DNA of 64,000 bases from Anaerolineae bacterium (GCA_016783145.1 JADHXD010000002.1:1-64000), one strand, 5' to 3'; shown: positions 27,133 to 37,635, numbered from the stretch's first letter. Made by a program: numbers and translations. The notes: generated by a model from the letters alone, not told the origin.

Positions 27133-27235
27133 GGAGAGGATCTGCCTGGCAGAACCCGGAAGCCTGAGGTCGCCAGCTACAGACCACCATCCGTTGCTCC
27201 AGCGAGCAGACTTTGCCAGATAGGGAAGGCTGTAT

Positions 27236-29065
27236 ATGCCCGAGTCGCCTTACCAGTTTGACCTCGTTGTGCACGCCACACACGAGGCAGGCGTCAAAGT
27301 CGGAGGCATTGGTGCCGTGTTTGACGGGCTGCTCAGTACGCGCGCCTACGGCGAACACGTGGGACGCACGGTTCTGGTCGGCCCCATGACTACGAGTGAC
27401 AAAGTGGAAATGGAGCGGCTGACGGCGCCGCGAAACCAGCTCCGAGTCATCTATTCTTCCTACCATGGCATAGACCGAGCTGTTTCCACTCTGCGTGGCC
27501 GCCTGCGCGCGATCGAACGCCAGCACCACGTCAGGCTTCTCTACGGCACGCGCGCGTTCGGCACAGCCCGCCACGAGATCATTCTCGTAGATGGCAGCCA
27601 GGCCTCACCGTCACGACTCAATGCCTTCAAGTCTGGCCTGTACCGTCACTTTGGCATTCGTTCTGATCTCTATGAAAGCCATCCCGAGTACAGTCTCCAC
27701 GTCAATGCCGCAGAGCCCGCGTATCGCGCCCTGCAAGCAGTTGTGAACGGGACCCGGGGCCGGCGATTCATCATCGCTCACGAATTCATGGGTCTGCCTC
27801 TCTGCTACTGTGCCATCATGCGTGACCCCGGCACATACGACACCGTCTTCTACGGGCACGAGGTCGCCACTGTGCGCCCGATCGTTGAGTCACACCCTGG
27901 GCACGACACCATGTTTTACAGCGTTCTCGGCCAGGCGCAACAGGAGGGACAGTTTCTGGAAGACGTGTTCGGCGACCAGTCGCACTTTTTCAAGCACGGG
28001 CTGATCCGCCCGGCGGCGAGCTACTGTGACAACATCTTTGCTGTGGGTGACTTTGTCGTGCAGGAGATGCGTTTTCTCGACGCAAACTGGAAAAGGGCCA
28101 ACATCGACCTGGTGTACAACGGCGTGCCCAGTCACGAGATCGGCCTGGAAGAGAAGCGAGTCTCTCGGTCTCGACTCCAGCAGTACTGCACCAACCTCCT
28201 GGGATATCGCCCCGATCACGTGTTCACACACGTCACCCGCTTCATTCCCTCCAAGGGCCTTTGGCGCGACATCCGTGTGATGGAGGCCCTGGCACCGCTT
28301 CTGGAGCGTCAGGGCAAGAGCGCAGTGCTGTTCATCCTCTCCAGCATCATCCCCGTGGGGCGTCCCCCAGAAGCGATCTTGCAGATGGAAGCTCAGTACG
28401 GCTGGCCGGTCAATCACCGCGACGTTCCGATCCAGGTAGATGGCCAGGATGTGCCCGACCTTGTCAGTCACGAGATCCCCTTCTACCGGGCCATCGAGCA
28501 GTTCAATCAGGTGGCAGGAAACGCTCAGATCGTCCTGGTCAACCAGTTCGGCTGGAGTCAGGACCGCTGCGGCAAGCGTATGCCCCAGGAGATGTCGTTC
28601 ATCGACATCCGCCAGGGCTCCGATCTCGAGTTCGGCCAGAGCGTGTACGAACCCTTTGGCATCGCTCAGGTCGAACCACTGAGCTTTGGTGCACTGTGCG
28701 TGATCTCTAGTGTATGCGGCTGCTTGGGCTTCATCCGCCAAGTCGGTGGGTTGGACAAGCTCAATGTCATCGTCGCTGACTATACGATGACTGGCCGGCT
28801 GGGGGAAGGCTTGGATACGGCCCTGTCCATCGATCAGAAGCGTCGCAATCAGATCGAGGCTGTCCAGGCCGAGCTCGTTGCAGCACAGATCTCCGATCGC
28901 CTGCCTCAGGATGACAGAGCGGCTCACAGTATCCTCAAGGAGGGATATGCCTTGAGCAAACAGATGAGTTGGGAGGTAGTCGCTCGTGACTACTTGATTC
29001 CAGGCCTGGCACGCGCAGCACAAAAAGCCAGACCACCAGCAACGGTGAGACAAGACTCATGTTGA
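27236..29065 (+). CDS. Glycogen/starch synthase-like glycosyltransferase
   Basis: 609 residues with a GT-B fold. The N terminus has KVGGIGAV, the equivalent of the KxGG nucleotide-sugar loop of glycogen synthases. Later motifs are [21 protein letters not shown] and the C-terminal [15 protein letters not shown], matching the EPFG/EPCG segment of GT5/GT4/GT3 enzymes. It overlaps glgC by 7 bp, so ADP-glucose is the likely donor. The length is greater than a typical GlgA (about 480), so it may be a divergent branch. AGGGAAGG lies before the ATG. Confidence 0.75.
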   Translation: MPESPYQFDLVVHATHEAGVKVGGIGAVFDGLLSTRAYGEHVGRTVLVGPMTTSDKVEMERLTAPRNQLRVIYSSYHGIDRAVSTLRGRLRAIERQHHVRLLYGTRAFGTARHEIILVDGSQASPSRLNAFKSGLYRHFGIRSDLYESHPEYSLHVNAAEPAYRALQAVVNGTRGRRFIIAHEFMGLPLCYCAIMRDPGTYDTVFYGHEVATVRPIVESHPGHDTMFYSVLGQAQQEGQFLEDVFGDQSHFFKHGLIRPAASYCDNIFAVGDFVVQEMRFLDANWKRANIDLVYNGVPSHEIGLEEKRVSRSRLQQYCTNLLGYRPDHVFTHVTRFIPSKGLWRDIRVMEALAPLLERQGKSAVLFILSSIIPVGRPPEAILQMEAQYGWPVNHRDVPIQVDGQDVPDLVSHEIPFYRAIEQFNQVAGNAQIVLVNQFGWSQDRCGKRMPQEMSFIDIRQGSDLEFGQSVYEPFGIAQVEPLSFGALCVISSVCGCLGFIRQVGGLDKLNVIVADYTMTGRLGEGLDTALSIDQKRRNQIEAVQAELVAAQISDRLPQDDRAAHSILKEGYALSKQMSWEVVARDYLIPGLARAAQKARPPATVRQDSC

Positions 29066-30357
29066 GCGCCCTGGCGATGATCCTTGCGGGAGGACAGGGC
29101 ACTCGTCTGAGCATTCTGGCGCAGAAGCGTGCGAAACCGGCAGTGCCCTTTGCCGGCAAGTACCGCATCATTGACTTTCCCTTGTCCAATTGCGTCAATT
29201 CGGGAATCACCACGGTCGGTATCCTGACCCAATACCGCCCACGATCCCTCAACGATCACATCCGCAACGGAAGGCCATGGGATCTGGACAGAATGAGCGG
29301 CGGCGTGGTCCTCCTCCAACCCTACCAGGTTTCGACCGAGGACTGCGCTTGGTATCGAGGCACGGCGGAGGCGATTCACTACAACCTGGACTTTGTCCAC
29401 AGCTACGCTCCACGCTGGACGATCATCCTTTCCGGCGATCACGTCTACAAGATGGACTATAGCCGCCTGCTGCGCTACCACGAAGAGACCGGCGCCGACA
29501 TGACCGTTTGTGCGATCCGAGTGCCAATGGCTGAGGCACCGCGGTTTGGGATTCTGGGCCTGAGTAGTGCGCGGCCCGGACGCGTAGCCACGTTCCAGGA
29601 AAAGCCTTCACATCCAGAAAGCGACCTGGCTTCGATGGGGATCTATGTGTTTGATACCCAGGTCTTGACACATATGCTGGAAAGGGATGCCTCCATAGAC
29701 ACCTCTTCGCACGACTTTGGCAGGGACATCCTCCCCGCGATGATAGCAGACGACTATCAGGTCTTCTGCTACGAGTTCAGCCACTACTGGGTAGACGTGG
29801 GCACGGTGCAGGCCTACTGGGAAGCGCATATGGACTTGCTGGACGAGGACGTACCTCTGGACCTACAGGATCGGTCCTGGATCATCCACACGCGCAGCGA
29901 GGAGCGCCCACCGGTCAATGTGCGCACGGGTGCATCTATCGGGCACAGCCTGATCTCCGACGGATGCGTGATCGAGGGTGCGGTCGAGTACTCTGTTCTC
30001 TCGCCCGGGGTACGCATCAAGCCGGGCGCCATCGTTCGGAACTCTATCGTTATGACGGACACGGTGATCGACGAGATGGCGGTTATCGATCGGGCGATCA
30101 TTGACAAGAACGTGCGCGTTGGCGCGAGGGCTCAGGTTGGCGTTGGGCAGGACCTGAAAACGCCCAATAGGGCCGACCCACGACTGGACACCGGGCTCAC
30201 GCTGATCGGCAAGAATGCAGTCATCTCCGGGGGAACCATCATTGGACGCAACTGTGTCATCGCCAGTGACACATCCGCAGCAGAGCGCGCCGGTCGCATC
30301 ATAGCCAGTGGCGAGACGATCGGCGGCACTGAAGGAGCCACAGGAGGATTCCGCTAG
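29059..30357 (+). CDS. glgC: Glucose-1-phosphate adenylyltransferase (ADP-glucose pyrophosphorylase)
   Basis: 432 residues, full GlgC length. It has LAGGQGTRL with Lys in KRAKPAVPF, the [12 protein letters not shown] segment, [21 protein letters not shown] and YWVDVGT, and a C-terminal left-handed beta-helix ([15 protein letters not shown]). It makes ADP-glucose from glucose-1-phosphate and ATP for the upstream synthase. The start overlaps the stop of the GT gene. Confidence 0.93.
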   Translation: MLSALAMILAGGQGTRLSILAQKRAKPAVPFAGKYRIIDFPLSNCVNSGITTVGILTQYRPRSLNDHIRNGRPWDLDRMSGGVVLLQPYQVSTEDCAWYRGTAEAIHYNLDFVHSYAPRWTIILSGDHVYKMDYSRLLRYHEETGADMTVCAIRVPMAEAPRFGILGLSSARPGRVATFQEKPSHPESDLASMGIYVFDTQVLTHMLERDASIDTSSHDFGRDILPAMIADDYQVFCYEFSHYWVDVGTVQAYWEAHMDLLDEDVPLDLQDRSWIIHTRSEERPPVNVRTGASIGHSLISDGCVIEGAVEYSVLSPGVRIKPGAIVRNSIVMTDTVIDEMAVIDRAIIDKNVRVGARAQVGVGQDLKTPNRADPRLDTGLTLIGKNAVISGGTIIGRNCVIASDTSAAERAGRIIASGETIGGTEGATGGFR

Positions 30358-30474
30358 ACGTCAGAAAACAACAGTGGCACGTGCGCAATGCCCGACACGT
30401 TCCTGTCCATTGGGCACGCACGCTCTGTGGATACTGCCACACCATACCCTACATCGCAGAGGACAAACATCGCA

Positions 30475-31869
30475 ATGACCGAGCTCACCATGTGCATTCA
30501 CGGGCATTTCTACCAACCACCACGGGAGAACCCATTCACGGGTCTCATCCCGCCCGAGCCAGGAGCAGAGCCTTTCGAGAACTTTAACGAAAAGATCCAC
30601 AGCGAGTGCTACAGACCCAACGCGGAACTGGGGAACTTTGAGCTGATCAGCTTCAACTTTGGCCCCACTCTAGCGCATTGGTTAGAAGCGCAGTTCCCGG
30701 TCACCCACGATCGCATCGTGATGTCTGACAAACGCCATCGCCGAACGTTCGGTGTAGGAAACGGCATGGCTCAGGCCTACAACCATACCATTCTTCCTCT
30801 AGCCAGGCATCGTGACAAGGCGACCCAGATCAGGTGGGGAATCGCTGACTTTGCCCATCGGTTTGGGCACGCGCCAGAGGGGATGTGGCTGCCCGAAATG
30901 GCCGCCGACATCGATACCCTGGCGGCCATGCAGAGCCTGGGATTGCGCTACACCCTCCTGTGCCCGCACCAGGTCCGCGATCCGAATGGGGACTGGGTGG
31001 ACAGCAGGATGCCGCACTATGTTCGCTTGTCTGACAACCGGTACTTGACCGTCTTTCTGCGCGATGAGCAGATGTCCAATCGGCTGGCATTCGATCCCGG
31101 GCTCACGGCCAGTGCGGCGCACTTTGCGGACTGGTGCCGGGACACGGCACACACGGACAGCGGGCTGTTCATCATCGCCACCGATGGCGAGACATTCGGC
31201 CATCACCAGCACCGGCGGCAGCACTTTTTGCGCTCCCTTTTGCGGACGGAGGCCAGCCGCGTCGGGTTCCAAGTCACAACTCCCGGAGGATATCTCCGCC
31301 GACATTCTCCGACGCGGGATGTCGTGCTCGTAGAACAGACTGCGTGGAGCTGCGCCCACGGTCTGGCCCGCTGGAATACAGGCTGTGCATGCACGTCGGG
31401 AGATCAGCGGTGGAAGCTGCGCCTGCGCACGGCGTTCGATCGCCTTGCAGGCAGCGTTGATGCGCTCTACGAGAACGAGTGCCGCGCGTGGATTGATGCA
31501 CCATGGAAGTTGCGCGACGGCTACATCAATGTCATGCTGGGCATCATCGAAGGACCTGATCTACTGCGGCAGTTCTCTTCCCGAGCCATACCCACTGAAG
31601 CGACCCGTCGGCTCTTGCATCTGTTGGAGGCAGAACGTTACTGTCAAGCCATGTATACCTCGTGTGGCTTGTACTTTGAGGATCTCGGCCGGATCGAGAC
31701 CCGGAACAACATTGCCTATGCGTCCATGTCGGTAGACCAGGTCAAGCTGGCGACGGGCTTGGACCTGTCCCCCGGCCTTCGCAGCGATCTGGCTGCAGCA
31801 AAAAGCTGGGTCACCCAAGAGACAGGCCAGGACATATACGACAATGTGGTCGCACACAGGCGAGCATAG
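30475..31869 (+). CDS. GH57/DUF3536-type glycoside hydrolase
   Basis: About 464 residues. It opens with LTMCIHGHFYQPPREN, the typical start of GH57-like proteins, then APEGMWLPEMAADI and the ATDGETFGHHQH motif. GH57 enzymes include alpha-amylases and branching enzymes, which suits a place directly after glgC. I start at ATG 30475, just before the conserved region, rather than ATG 30388. Function may be glycogen branching or debranching; this is inference. Confidence 0.8.
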   Translation: MTELTMCIHGHFYQPPRENPFTGLIPPEPGAEPFENFNEKIHSECYRPNAELGNFELISFNFGPTLAHWLEAQFPVTHDRIVMSDKRHRRTFGVGNGMAQAYNHTILPLARHRDKATQIRWGIADFAHRFGHAPEGMWLPEMAADIDTLAAMQSLGLRYTLLCPHQVRDPNGDWVDSRMPHYVRLSDNRYLTVFLRDEQMSNRLAFDPGLTASAAHFADWCRDTAHTDSGLFIIATDGETFGHHQHRRQHFLRSLLRTEASRVGFQVTTPGGYLRRHSPTRDVVLVEQTAWSCAHGLARWNTGCACTSGDQRWKLRLRTAFDRLAGSVDALYENECRAWIDAPWKLRDGYINVMLGIIEGPDLLRQFSSRAIPTEATRRLLHLLEAERYCQAMYTSCGLYFEDLGRIETRNNIAYASMSVDQVKLATGLDLSPGLRSDLAAAKSWVTQETGQDIYDNVVAHRRA

Positions 31870-31881
31870 GTTCAGTGTGAG

Positions 31882-34173
31882 ATGAGCGAGCCTTCACCCG
31901 ATTTTGGCGCGATACTAGGTCCCACTGGCCCGCTGGCGCGGGCGCTGGGCGAGTACGAACATCGCCCAGCACAGATCAGGATGGCAGAGACGGTTTGGCA
32001 GGCGATTGCCTCGCAGCAAGATGCGCTGATCGAGGCAGGGACAGGCACGGGGAAGAGCATCGCATACCTTGCTCCCATTCTGCTCAGCGAGAAAACCCTG
32101 ATCATCTCCACTGCGAACAAGGCGCTCCAGAGTCAGCTCTATGACAAGGATGTGCCCCTGGTCCGGAATGCCCTGGGCCTGGAGTTTGACACGGTGCTGA
32201 TCAAAGGACGGCAGAACTATGTCTGCCGCCGCAAATACCAGGTCGAACTTCCACAGCAGCGGGTCTTTGCCCAGATGGATGGCACCCAGGTGTACGACCT
32301 CGATGAACTCGATGACTGGGTCCGCGGCACAGAGTCGGGCGATCTTGAGGAGCTCCGTTTTGTCCTCGATCCCGATACCCACAGCCACATCACCTGCCCA
32401 GCAGATGAGTGCCTGCACGGTGACTGCCTGTACTATGGCCGCTGCTTTGTGATGAGAATCCGCCAGAAAGCCGCCGAGGCACGGGTCGTGATCACCAATC
32501 ACCACTTGCTGATCACCGACCTTCAGCTACGAACGATGGGCGGACTGGCCCTTCCCGACACCGACCTCATCGTCTGCGATGAGGCGCACCAGATCGAAGA
32601 CATCGCTACTTCCATCTTTGAGACCACTGCCAGCGACTACACCGTGCCCAGTCTGTTGCTCCGACGGTTGGTTCGCGAGCACACACCGTCCAAGACTCTC
32701 GAGGAATTGGCCTCACTGAACCGCCTGTTCTTCGAAGGGGTGCGAGCCTTCATGGAGGAGCCCACGTGCAAGCTCTCCGGGGACTGGCAAGAGGGAATCC
32801 GCCTGGGGCGCAGCCTCCGCGATTTGGCGAAATCGCTGGCTGGACTAAACCCATACGGCGATAACCCGGATATGGAGGAGGAAAACACGCGCTTTGGCTT
32901 GGCTCTCCAGGCCATTCGCGCCGCAGCGGACAGCATCACCAGGGTCAGCAAAAGCAGCAAGGATGGAGAGGTCGTCCGCTTCGCCGAGCAGGCGCGGCAG
33001 CGACACGTGAGCTTGATCCTCCACGCCACCCCCATCTCTGCTGCCGAACCCCTGGGCAAGTTCCTGTTTGGCCCCAACACCGTGATCTGCACGTCGGCTA
33101 CACTAGCCACGGGCGGCACATTCGAGCTGCTCAAGTCGCGCTGCGGCATTCCCGGAACGCCGCTCGAGTTGATTGGGGAGCCTGTATTTGACTTTGCCAA
33201 GCAGGCAGTGCTCTACCTTCCAGACCTGCGCACATACGACTGGCAGAACCGAGAGAAATACTTTGACGATGTTGCCGAGGAAACCTTCCGTCTGCTGGAG
33301 GTCAGTCGAGGGCGAGCATTCTGTCTATTTACCAGTTGGGCCGGCATGCAGTATGTCTCTGATAGACTCCGCGAACGGCTGCCTTGGCCAGTGTTGGTCC
33401 AGGGCGAGCTTTCACGCCCCGAGCTGCTCCGGCTGTTCAAGAATACGCCCCACGCTGTGCTCTTTGGGACCAAGTCCTTTTGGGAAGGCGTCGACGTGCC
33501 GGGAGATGCGCTGTCCTTGGTGATCATCGACAAGCTACCCTTTCCTTCTCCACGCGATCCCCTGCATGAGGCGCGCACAAGTCGCATCGATCAGGAGGGC
33601 GGCAGCTCCTTTGGAGAGTATACGCTGCCTTTGATGACCCTGGCACTCAAGCAGGGATTCGGTCGACTGATCCGCACCAAGACGGACCGTGGAGTAGTAG
33701 CCATCCTCGACAGCAGGCTAGCAAAGAAACGTTACGGGGATTTGGTGATCCGTTCGCTGCCTCCTGCATACATGACCCATCGCTTCTCGGACGTGTATCG
33801 CTTCTTCTCGAACGAGCCCTTCGACGCGGACTATGCGTTGACGGTCTGGACAAACTCCGAGCAAGATGATGGCTCGCACTATCATTGGCAGCTCGCCAGT
33901 TTGCCAGACGGCCGACACAGAGAAGGCACGGGAATCGAGTCTTCCCCCTTTGCGGCCCGATGGGCAGGCGTATTGGCGGGAGTGAAGCGACTGCAGGAGG
34001 CAATCCACCGGGGAAACAAGCAAGCATCAAGTTTCAAGCTGGAGATCCGGCTGCCTGGCATCAGCGGACAGGGCAGCCAGATCCTGAAGGCCGTGCAGCC
34101 CGACCTAAAGGTCAGACTGGACGCCTTCCGCGAGGTGCATGTCATGACCCTGGAAGGCACGGCGGACCGATGA
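31882..34173 (+). CDS. dinG: DinG-type XPD-like Fe-S helicase
   Basis: A 763-residue superfamily 2 DNA helicase. Walker A is EAGTGTGKS and the DEAH box is VCDEAHQI. The four Fe-S cysteines are visible in NYVCRRK and CPADECLHGDCLYYGRC. The C-terminal motor has TKSFWEGVDVPG and QGFGRLIRTKTDRG. Such proteins unwind DNA and R-loops in repair. There is no N-terminal exonuclease domain. Its TGA overlaps the ATG of the next small gene. Confidence 0.88.
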   Translation: MSEPSPDFGAILGPTGPLARALGEYEHRPAQIRMAETVWQAIASQQDALIEAGTGTGKSIAYLAPILLSEKTLIISTANKALQSQLYDKDVPLVRNALGLEFDTVLIKGRQNYVCRRKYQVELPQQRVFAQMDGTQVYDLDELDDWVRGTESGDLEELRFVLDPDTHSHITCPADECLHGDCLYYGRCFVMRIRQKAAEARVVITNHHLLITDLQLRTMGGLALPDTDLIVCDEAHQIEDIATSIFETTASDYTVPSLLLRRLVREHTPSKTLEELASLNRLFFEGVRAFMEEPTCKLSGDWQEGIRLGRSLRDLAKSLAGLNPYGDNPDMEEENTRFGLALQAIRAAADSITRVSKSSKDGEVVRFAEQARQRHVSLILHATPISAAEPLGKFLFGPNTVICTSATLATGGTFELLKSRCGIPGTPLELIGEPVFDFAKQAVLYLPDLRTYDWQNREKYFDDVAEETFRLLEVSRGRAFCLFTSWAGMQYVSDRLRERLPWPVLVQGELSRPELLRLFKNTPHAVLFGTKSFWEGVDVPGDALSLVIIDKLPFPSPRDPLHEARTSRIDQEGGSSFGEYTLPLMTLALKQGFGRLIRTKTDRGVVAILDSRLAKKRYGDLVIRSLPPAYMTHRFSDVYRFFSNEPFDADYALTVWTNSEQDDGSHYHWQLASLPDGRHREGTGIESSPFAARWAGVLAGVKRLQEAIHRGNKQASSFKLEIRLPGISGQGSQILKAVQPDLKVRLDAFREVHVMTLEGTADR

Positions 34174-34565
34174 TGGACCTGCCGGCGGTGCCCTCATCGG
34201 TACTGATCCACAGCGTACTCGGCTTGTACGCCCTCGCCTTTTTGGCTGGCGGCGTCTATCTGCTTGAGCAGAGAGTAGCGCGCATCCGTGATCAGTTCCC
34301 CAAGCACGGGCTTCTGGCAACGCTTTCCGGGTACGCAGCGCTGGGGATCGGTGGCCTGGCAGCTCTCTCTGTTTCCGGGAGCCTCGCCGCCTGGGGCGGC
34401 GACTTCCGCCTAGGAGCACTGGTCGCTACCGTGTCCGGTGTGGGGTACTGGGTATATCGCGCCTATACGGACACGACACCGCCAGGTCGCGTGCGTGATG
34501 CGGCGTTGGCGTTCGCTTGTGCCGCAGTAGCGCTGCTGACCGCTTGGTGGATCAGCACCATCTAG
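34170..34565 (+). CDS. Small four-helix membrane protein
   Basis: 131 residues with four hydrophobic segments: LIHSVLGLYALAFLAGGVYLL, LATLSGYAALGIGGLAALS, GALVATVSGVGYWV and ALAFACAAVALLTAWWIS. The ATG lies within the dinG stop region (ATGATGG), so it is translationally coupled. The longer ORF-track start at 33885 is inside dinG and is not used. I know no family for it. Confidence 0.65.
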   Translation: MMDLPAVPSSVLIHSVLGLYALAFLAGGVYLLEQRVARIRDQFPKHGLLATLSGYAALGIGGLAALSVSGSLAAWGGDFRLGALVATVSGVGYWVYRAYTDTTPPGRVRDAALAFACAAVALLTAWWISTI

Positions 34566-34579
34566 ACAGAGGAGAGGTC

Positions 34580-35104
34580 ATGATCTACGGTGAGAAGACA
34601 CGACTGCGCCGAATCGAGCGCCAGGACCTGGCCACCTTTGTGCGTTGGTTCAGCGATCCTCAGGTACGCGAATTCCTGGTCCTGAATCGGCCTATCTCGA
34701 TGGCTGAAGAAGAACAGTGGTTCGAGAACCAACTCCGAGATCACAGCACCGAGATCTTTTCCATCGAGACAGCGGATAGCGAGCACATCGGCAACATCGG
34801 ACTGCACAACATAAACTGGGTGCACCGGCACGCTGAATTGGGCATCGTGCTGGGAGAAAAACAGTTCTGGGGTCAGGGCTATGGGAGTGACGCGATACGT
34901 ACCTTGCTCAAATTCGCGTTCCAGGAACTGAACCTGCATCGCGTGTCACTCAGGGTGTACGAAGACAACGTCCGAGGGATTCGCGCCTACCAAAAGTGCG
35001 GCTTTGCACCAGAAGGACGGTCGAGAGAGGCGATCTATCGCAAAGGCAGATACTGTGACGAGCTGTTGATGAGCATCTTGAGACACGAGTTCGAGGGAGC
35101 ATAG
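34580..35104 (+). CDS. GNAT N-acetyltransferase (RimJ/RimL/SpeG-like)
   Basis: 174 residues. The opening IYGEKTRLRRIERQDLATFVRWFSDP is typical of RimL-like acetyltransferases, and the acetyl-CoA loop is EKQFWGQGYGSDAI, followed by NVRGIRAYQKCGF. GGAGAGG lies before ATG 34580. It sits 3 bp before rnhB in one operon. The acceptor could be a protein N terminus, polyamine or antibiotic. Confidence 0.82.
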   Translation: MIYGEKTRLRRIERQDLATFVRWFSDPQVREFLVLNRPISMAEEEQWFENQLRDHSTEIFSIETADSEHIGNIGLHNINWVHRHAELGIVLGEKQFWGQGYGSDAIRTLLKFAFQELNLHRVSLRVYEDNVRGIRAYQKCGFAPEGRSREAIYRKGRYCDELLMSILRHEFEGA

Positions 35105-35107
35105 GCG

Positions 35108-35779
35108 GTGAACCTATCTCCAACCCTCAATGAGGAACGCATCCTGCTGCACAGAGGGTACACACGTCTTGCGGGTCTGGACGAAGCAGGACGGGGCGCG
35201 TGGGCCGGACCCGTCTCGGCGGCAGCCGTCATGCTTCCTGTGACCGATCCTCTGCTACCGGAGCGGTTGCGCGGCGTGCGTGACTCGAAGCTCTGTACGC
35301 CTCGCCAACGCGACCTGCTCTACGAGCAGGTCTGCCAAGTAGCACTCTCCTGGTCAGTGGCTCTCATACCTGCGCTCCGCATCGATGACATCGGCATCGT
35401 TGCTGCTACACGGGAAGCCATGCAAGAGGCCGTCTCCCAGCTTGATCCCCCGCCGCACGCCCTGCTGATCGATGCCCTGAGCCTGCCATCCATCGATCTT
35501 CCCCAGCGATCACTCAACAAGGGCGACGTTACCTGTCTATCCATCGCGGCAGCATCCATCGTTGCCAAGGTGACCCGCGATCGGTGGATGATCGCCGCCG
35601 GACAAGCATATCCGAGGTACGGCTTTGCCAAGCACAAGGGATACGGCACCCAACACCACTGGCATGCACTACAGGAAATGGGCCCACTGGACCTACATCG
35701 CTGGTACTTTGCGCCGGTCTCGGCAACAGCCGAGAGAATGGGGATAGATTCTCCACGCTTACAACGGCGCGCCAAGTAG
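35108..35779 (+). CDS. rnhB: Ribonuclease HII
   Basis: 223 residues. GLDEAGRGAWAGPV holds the first Asp-Glu pair. GVRDSK, LIDALSLP and SIAAASIVAKVTRD complete the family pattern. It removes RNA from RNA-DNA hybrids and misincorporated ribonucleotides. The start is GTG 35108, 3 bp after the GNAT stop. It fits functionally with dinG upstream, since both act on R-loops. Confidence 0.93.
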   Translation: MNLSPTLNEERILLHRGYTRLAGLDEAGRGAWAGPVSAAAVMLPVTDPLLPERLRGVRDSKLCTPRQRDLLYEQVCQVALSWSVALIPALRIDDIGIVAATREAMQEAVSQLDPPPHALLIDALSLPSIDLPQRSLNKGDVTCLSIAAASIVAKVTRDRWMIAAGQAYPRYGFAKHKGYGTQHHWHALQEMGPLDLHRWYFAPVSATAERMGIDSPRLQRRAK

Positions 35780-35782
35780 TGC

Positions 35783-35811
35783 CATCCGCGAGCCGATCGG
35801 ATCGCCGGATG
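35783..35811. terminator. Bidirectional hairpin between rnhB and the HTH gene
   Basis: CATCCG-CGA ... TCG-c-CGGATG pair around CCGATCGG, forming a stem between two convergent stops. It has no U tract. Confidence 0.4.
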
Positions 35812-35844
35812 CCATGCTGCACACTGATGCGAGTCGCTCGCCTC

Positions 35845-36054
35845 CTAACCCTCTGATGGCTTGCCAAGATTACGCATAGAGCGCTTCTCAATCCACTCTT
35901 CCAGCAGATCACGTTTCACCCGCCACTGCCTGCCCAACTTCAGAGCCGGGATCGCTCCCTCGCGAGCAAGACGACGCACAGTGAGTTCATGCAGTCCCAA
36001 GTACCGCGCCACCTGAGAGATCGTCATAATCTGCGGAAAGCTCTCGTTTTCCAT
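35845..36054 (-). CDS. Excisionase/MerR-like helix-turn-helix protein
   Basis: 69 residues made almost only of an HTH_17 domain: MTISQVARYLGLHELTVRRLAREGAIPALKLGRQWRVKRDLLEEWI. Proteins of this type act as small DNA-binding regulators or excisionases; no integrase is nearby, so a regulator is likelier. AAAGGA lies before the ATG. It is the last gene of the minus-strand group. Confidence 0.85.
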   Translation of the reverse strand: MENESFPQIMTISQVARYLGLHELTVRRLAREGAIPALKLGRQWRVKRDLLEEWIEKRSMRNLGKPSEG

Positions 36055-36085
36055 CGTGTTCGTCCTTTCTTCTCACACCTTGACT

Positions 36086-36961
36086 CTACGAGCGCAGGAC
36101 GGCCGCGAGCGCGGCAATGTGCTCGGGCGAACTACCACAGCATCCCCCGATGACCTGGGCGCCCAGTTCGACCAGGCGCGGAGCGTGAGCGGCAAAGTCC
36201 TCCGGGCCCAGGTCAAACACGGTCTCCCCACCTTCGAGGCGTGGCAGGCCAGCGTTGGGCTTGGCGATCAACACGGCCTTTGCGAGCACGGAACGCATGC
36301 CGGTCAGGACAGGGGTCATGACCTCCAGGCCCTCTCCGCAATTTCCGCCGATGGCAGCCAGTCCCATTGGCCAAAGTGTCTCCGCCGCCTGCTCTGGGGT
36401 CACGCCCATCATGGTCCGTCCGCCACGACCAAAGCTGAGCGAGCAGAAAACCGGCAGGTCTGTGGCTTGGTGTGCTCCTTCGACTGCGGCTCGTGCCTCG
36501 TTCAGATCGCTCATCGTCTCGATCCAGATCAGATCCACCCCACCCTCAGCCAAAGCCCGGGCCTGCTCAGCGAACACCTGGACAGCATCTTCATAGCCCA
36601 ACATCCCGTAAGGCTCCATCAGTTCGCCGGTAGGGCCGATGTCTCCAGCGGCATAGGCGCAACCGCCTGCTTCCCTGGAAGCGAGGCCCGCAGCCGCCCG
36701 GCTCAGCTCCACCGTGCGCTCCCCCAACCCGCCTACCCGGTCGAGCTTGACTCGGCTGCCGCCGAACGTGTTGGTCAAGATGACCTCCGACCCGGCATCC
36801 AGGTACGCGCGATGGAGCGCGCGCACGGCATCGGGGTTCTCTGCATTCCACAGTTCTGGTGCGACACCCGACGGCAGTCCCAAGGACTGAAGCATCGTAC
36901 CCGTGGCGCCATCGGCGATGAGGGAAGAGCCCTCCTCAAGATACGTCATCAAATCGCGCAA
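36086..36961 (-). CDS. Homocysteine S-methyltransferase-domain protein
   Basis: 291 residues of the homocysteine-binding barrel (MetH N-terminal/BHMT/MmuM type). DGATGTML, the LTNTFGGSR segment, IGGNCG and the zinc-ligand pair in VIGGCCGSSPEHIAAL are present. Only the Hcy domain is encoded, so the methyl donor could be S-methylmethionine, betaine or an external protein. GGAGG lies 8 bp before TTG 36961; ATG 36949 is the other start. The long ORF-track form overlaps the rhodanese gene and is not used. Confidence 0.85.
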   Translation of the reverse strand: MRDLMTYLEEGSSLIADGATGTMLQSLGLPSGVAPELWNAENPDAVRALHRAYLDAGSEVILTNTFGGSRVKLDRVGGLGERTVELSRAAAGLASREAGGCAYAAGDIGPTGELMEPYGMLGYEDAVQVFAEQARALAEGGVDLIWIETMSDLNEARAAVEGAHQATDLPVFCSLSFGRGGRTMMGVTPEQAAETLWPMGLAAIGGNCGEGLEVMTPVLTGMRSVLAKAVLIAKPNAGLPRLEGGETVFDLGPEDFAAHAPRLVELGAQVIGGCCGSSPEHIAALAAVLRS

Positions 36962-36984
36962 AGTCCTTTCCTCCAGAAAAGGCT

Positions 36985-37635
36985 CTACCTGCTCTCGGTT
37001 GCGGTAGGCACCGCGGTCGGCGTCTCTGACAGCGGTGTTGAGGTCGGCAAGGGCGTTACCGTCCACGGCGGATCAACGCGCTCTGGCGTGGGCGTGAGCA
37101 GAGTGCCCTCGATGGGATATCCCCCTGCGTACCAGCGGCTGAACCCACCGTCAAGTGCCAAGACCTTGGTAAAGCCGGACTCATAGAGCAGCATCGCAGC
37201 CTTCAGACTCACGTGCCTCTGCAGTGATAGGTCATAGAGCACAACGGTCACATCTCGGTCCAGCTCACCGATTCGCTCCTGTAGCACTCCAAGAGGGATG
37301 TGCGCAGCCCCGGATACGTGAGCCCGTGCATAGGCGGCAGAGCTGCGCACATCGACCACCACGACCGCATCTCCCCGCTCCAAGAGACGGTTGAGCTCTG
37401 CAGGCAGCATCCTGGGTACCTCAAGCTCGCTCGGTGGAGGCAGAGTCCCGTCCCAGGTGGCAGTCGGCTCTACGACCAGCGTCGGGACGGGGACCGGGCC
37501 CGAGGTGGTAATCGGCGTCCATGTCGGGGGAAATGGAGCATCGCGTCCCAGAGCGCTTTCCGTCGGGGTCAGCGGGCTGGTACACCCCACCAGCGCCATC
37601 CCCAAAACCAACAGCACGGTCACCTGGTGCCGCAT
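36985..37635 (-). CDS. Rhodanese-domain lipoprotein lacking the catalytic cysteine
   Basis: About 216 residues. A lipoprotein signal (MRHQVTVLLVLGMALVGC) is followed by a Pro/Thr-rich stretch, a rhodanese fold (VVVDVRSSAAYARAHVSGAAHIPLG, ALDGGFSRWYAGGYP) and a PT-rich tail. The active-site loop, normally YCxxGxRS, reads YDLSLQRH, so the catalytic Cys is Asp and sulfur transfer is unlikely. It would sit on the outer face of the membrane. The start at 37635 is chosen because the lipobox then lies at position 18 and the promoter start point lies about 56 bp upstream. Confidence 0.8.
   Translation of the reverse strand: MRHQVTVLLVLGMALVGCTSPLTPTESALGRDAPFPPTWTPITTSGPVPVPTLVVEPTATWDGTLPPPSELEVPRMLPAELNRLLERGDAVVVVDVRSSAAYARAHVSGAAHIPLGVLQERIGELDRDVTVVLYDLSLQRHVSLKAAMLLYESGFTKVLALDGGFSRWYAGGYPIEGTLLTPTPERVDPPWTVTPLPTSTPLSETPTAVPTATESR

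Noticed and set aside
25793-27574. 593-aa ORF form of the HIT/GalT-like gene
   Set aside because: The first 219 residues run through the promoter region and the start of the opposite GT gene and are not protein-like; the true start is near 26917.
27890-29053. 387-aa minus-strand ORF
   Set aside because: Antisense shadow of the glycogen synthase-like gene.
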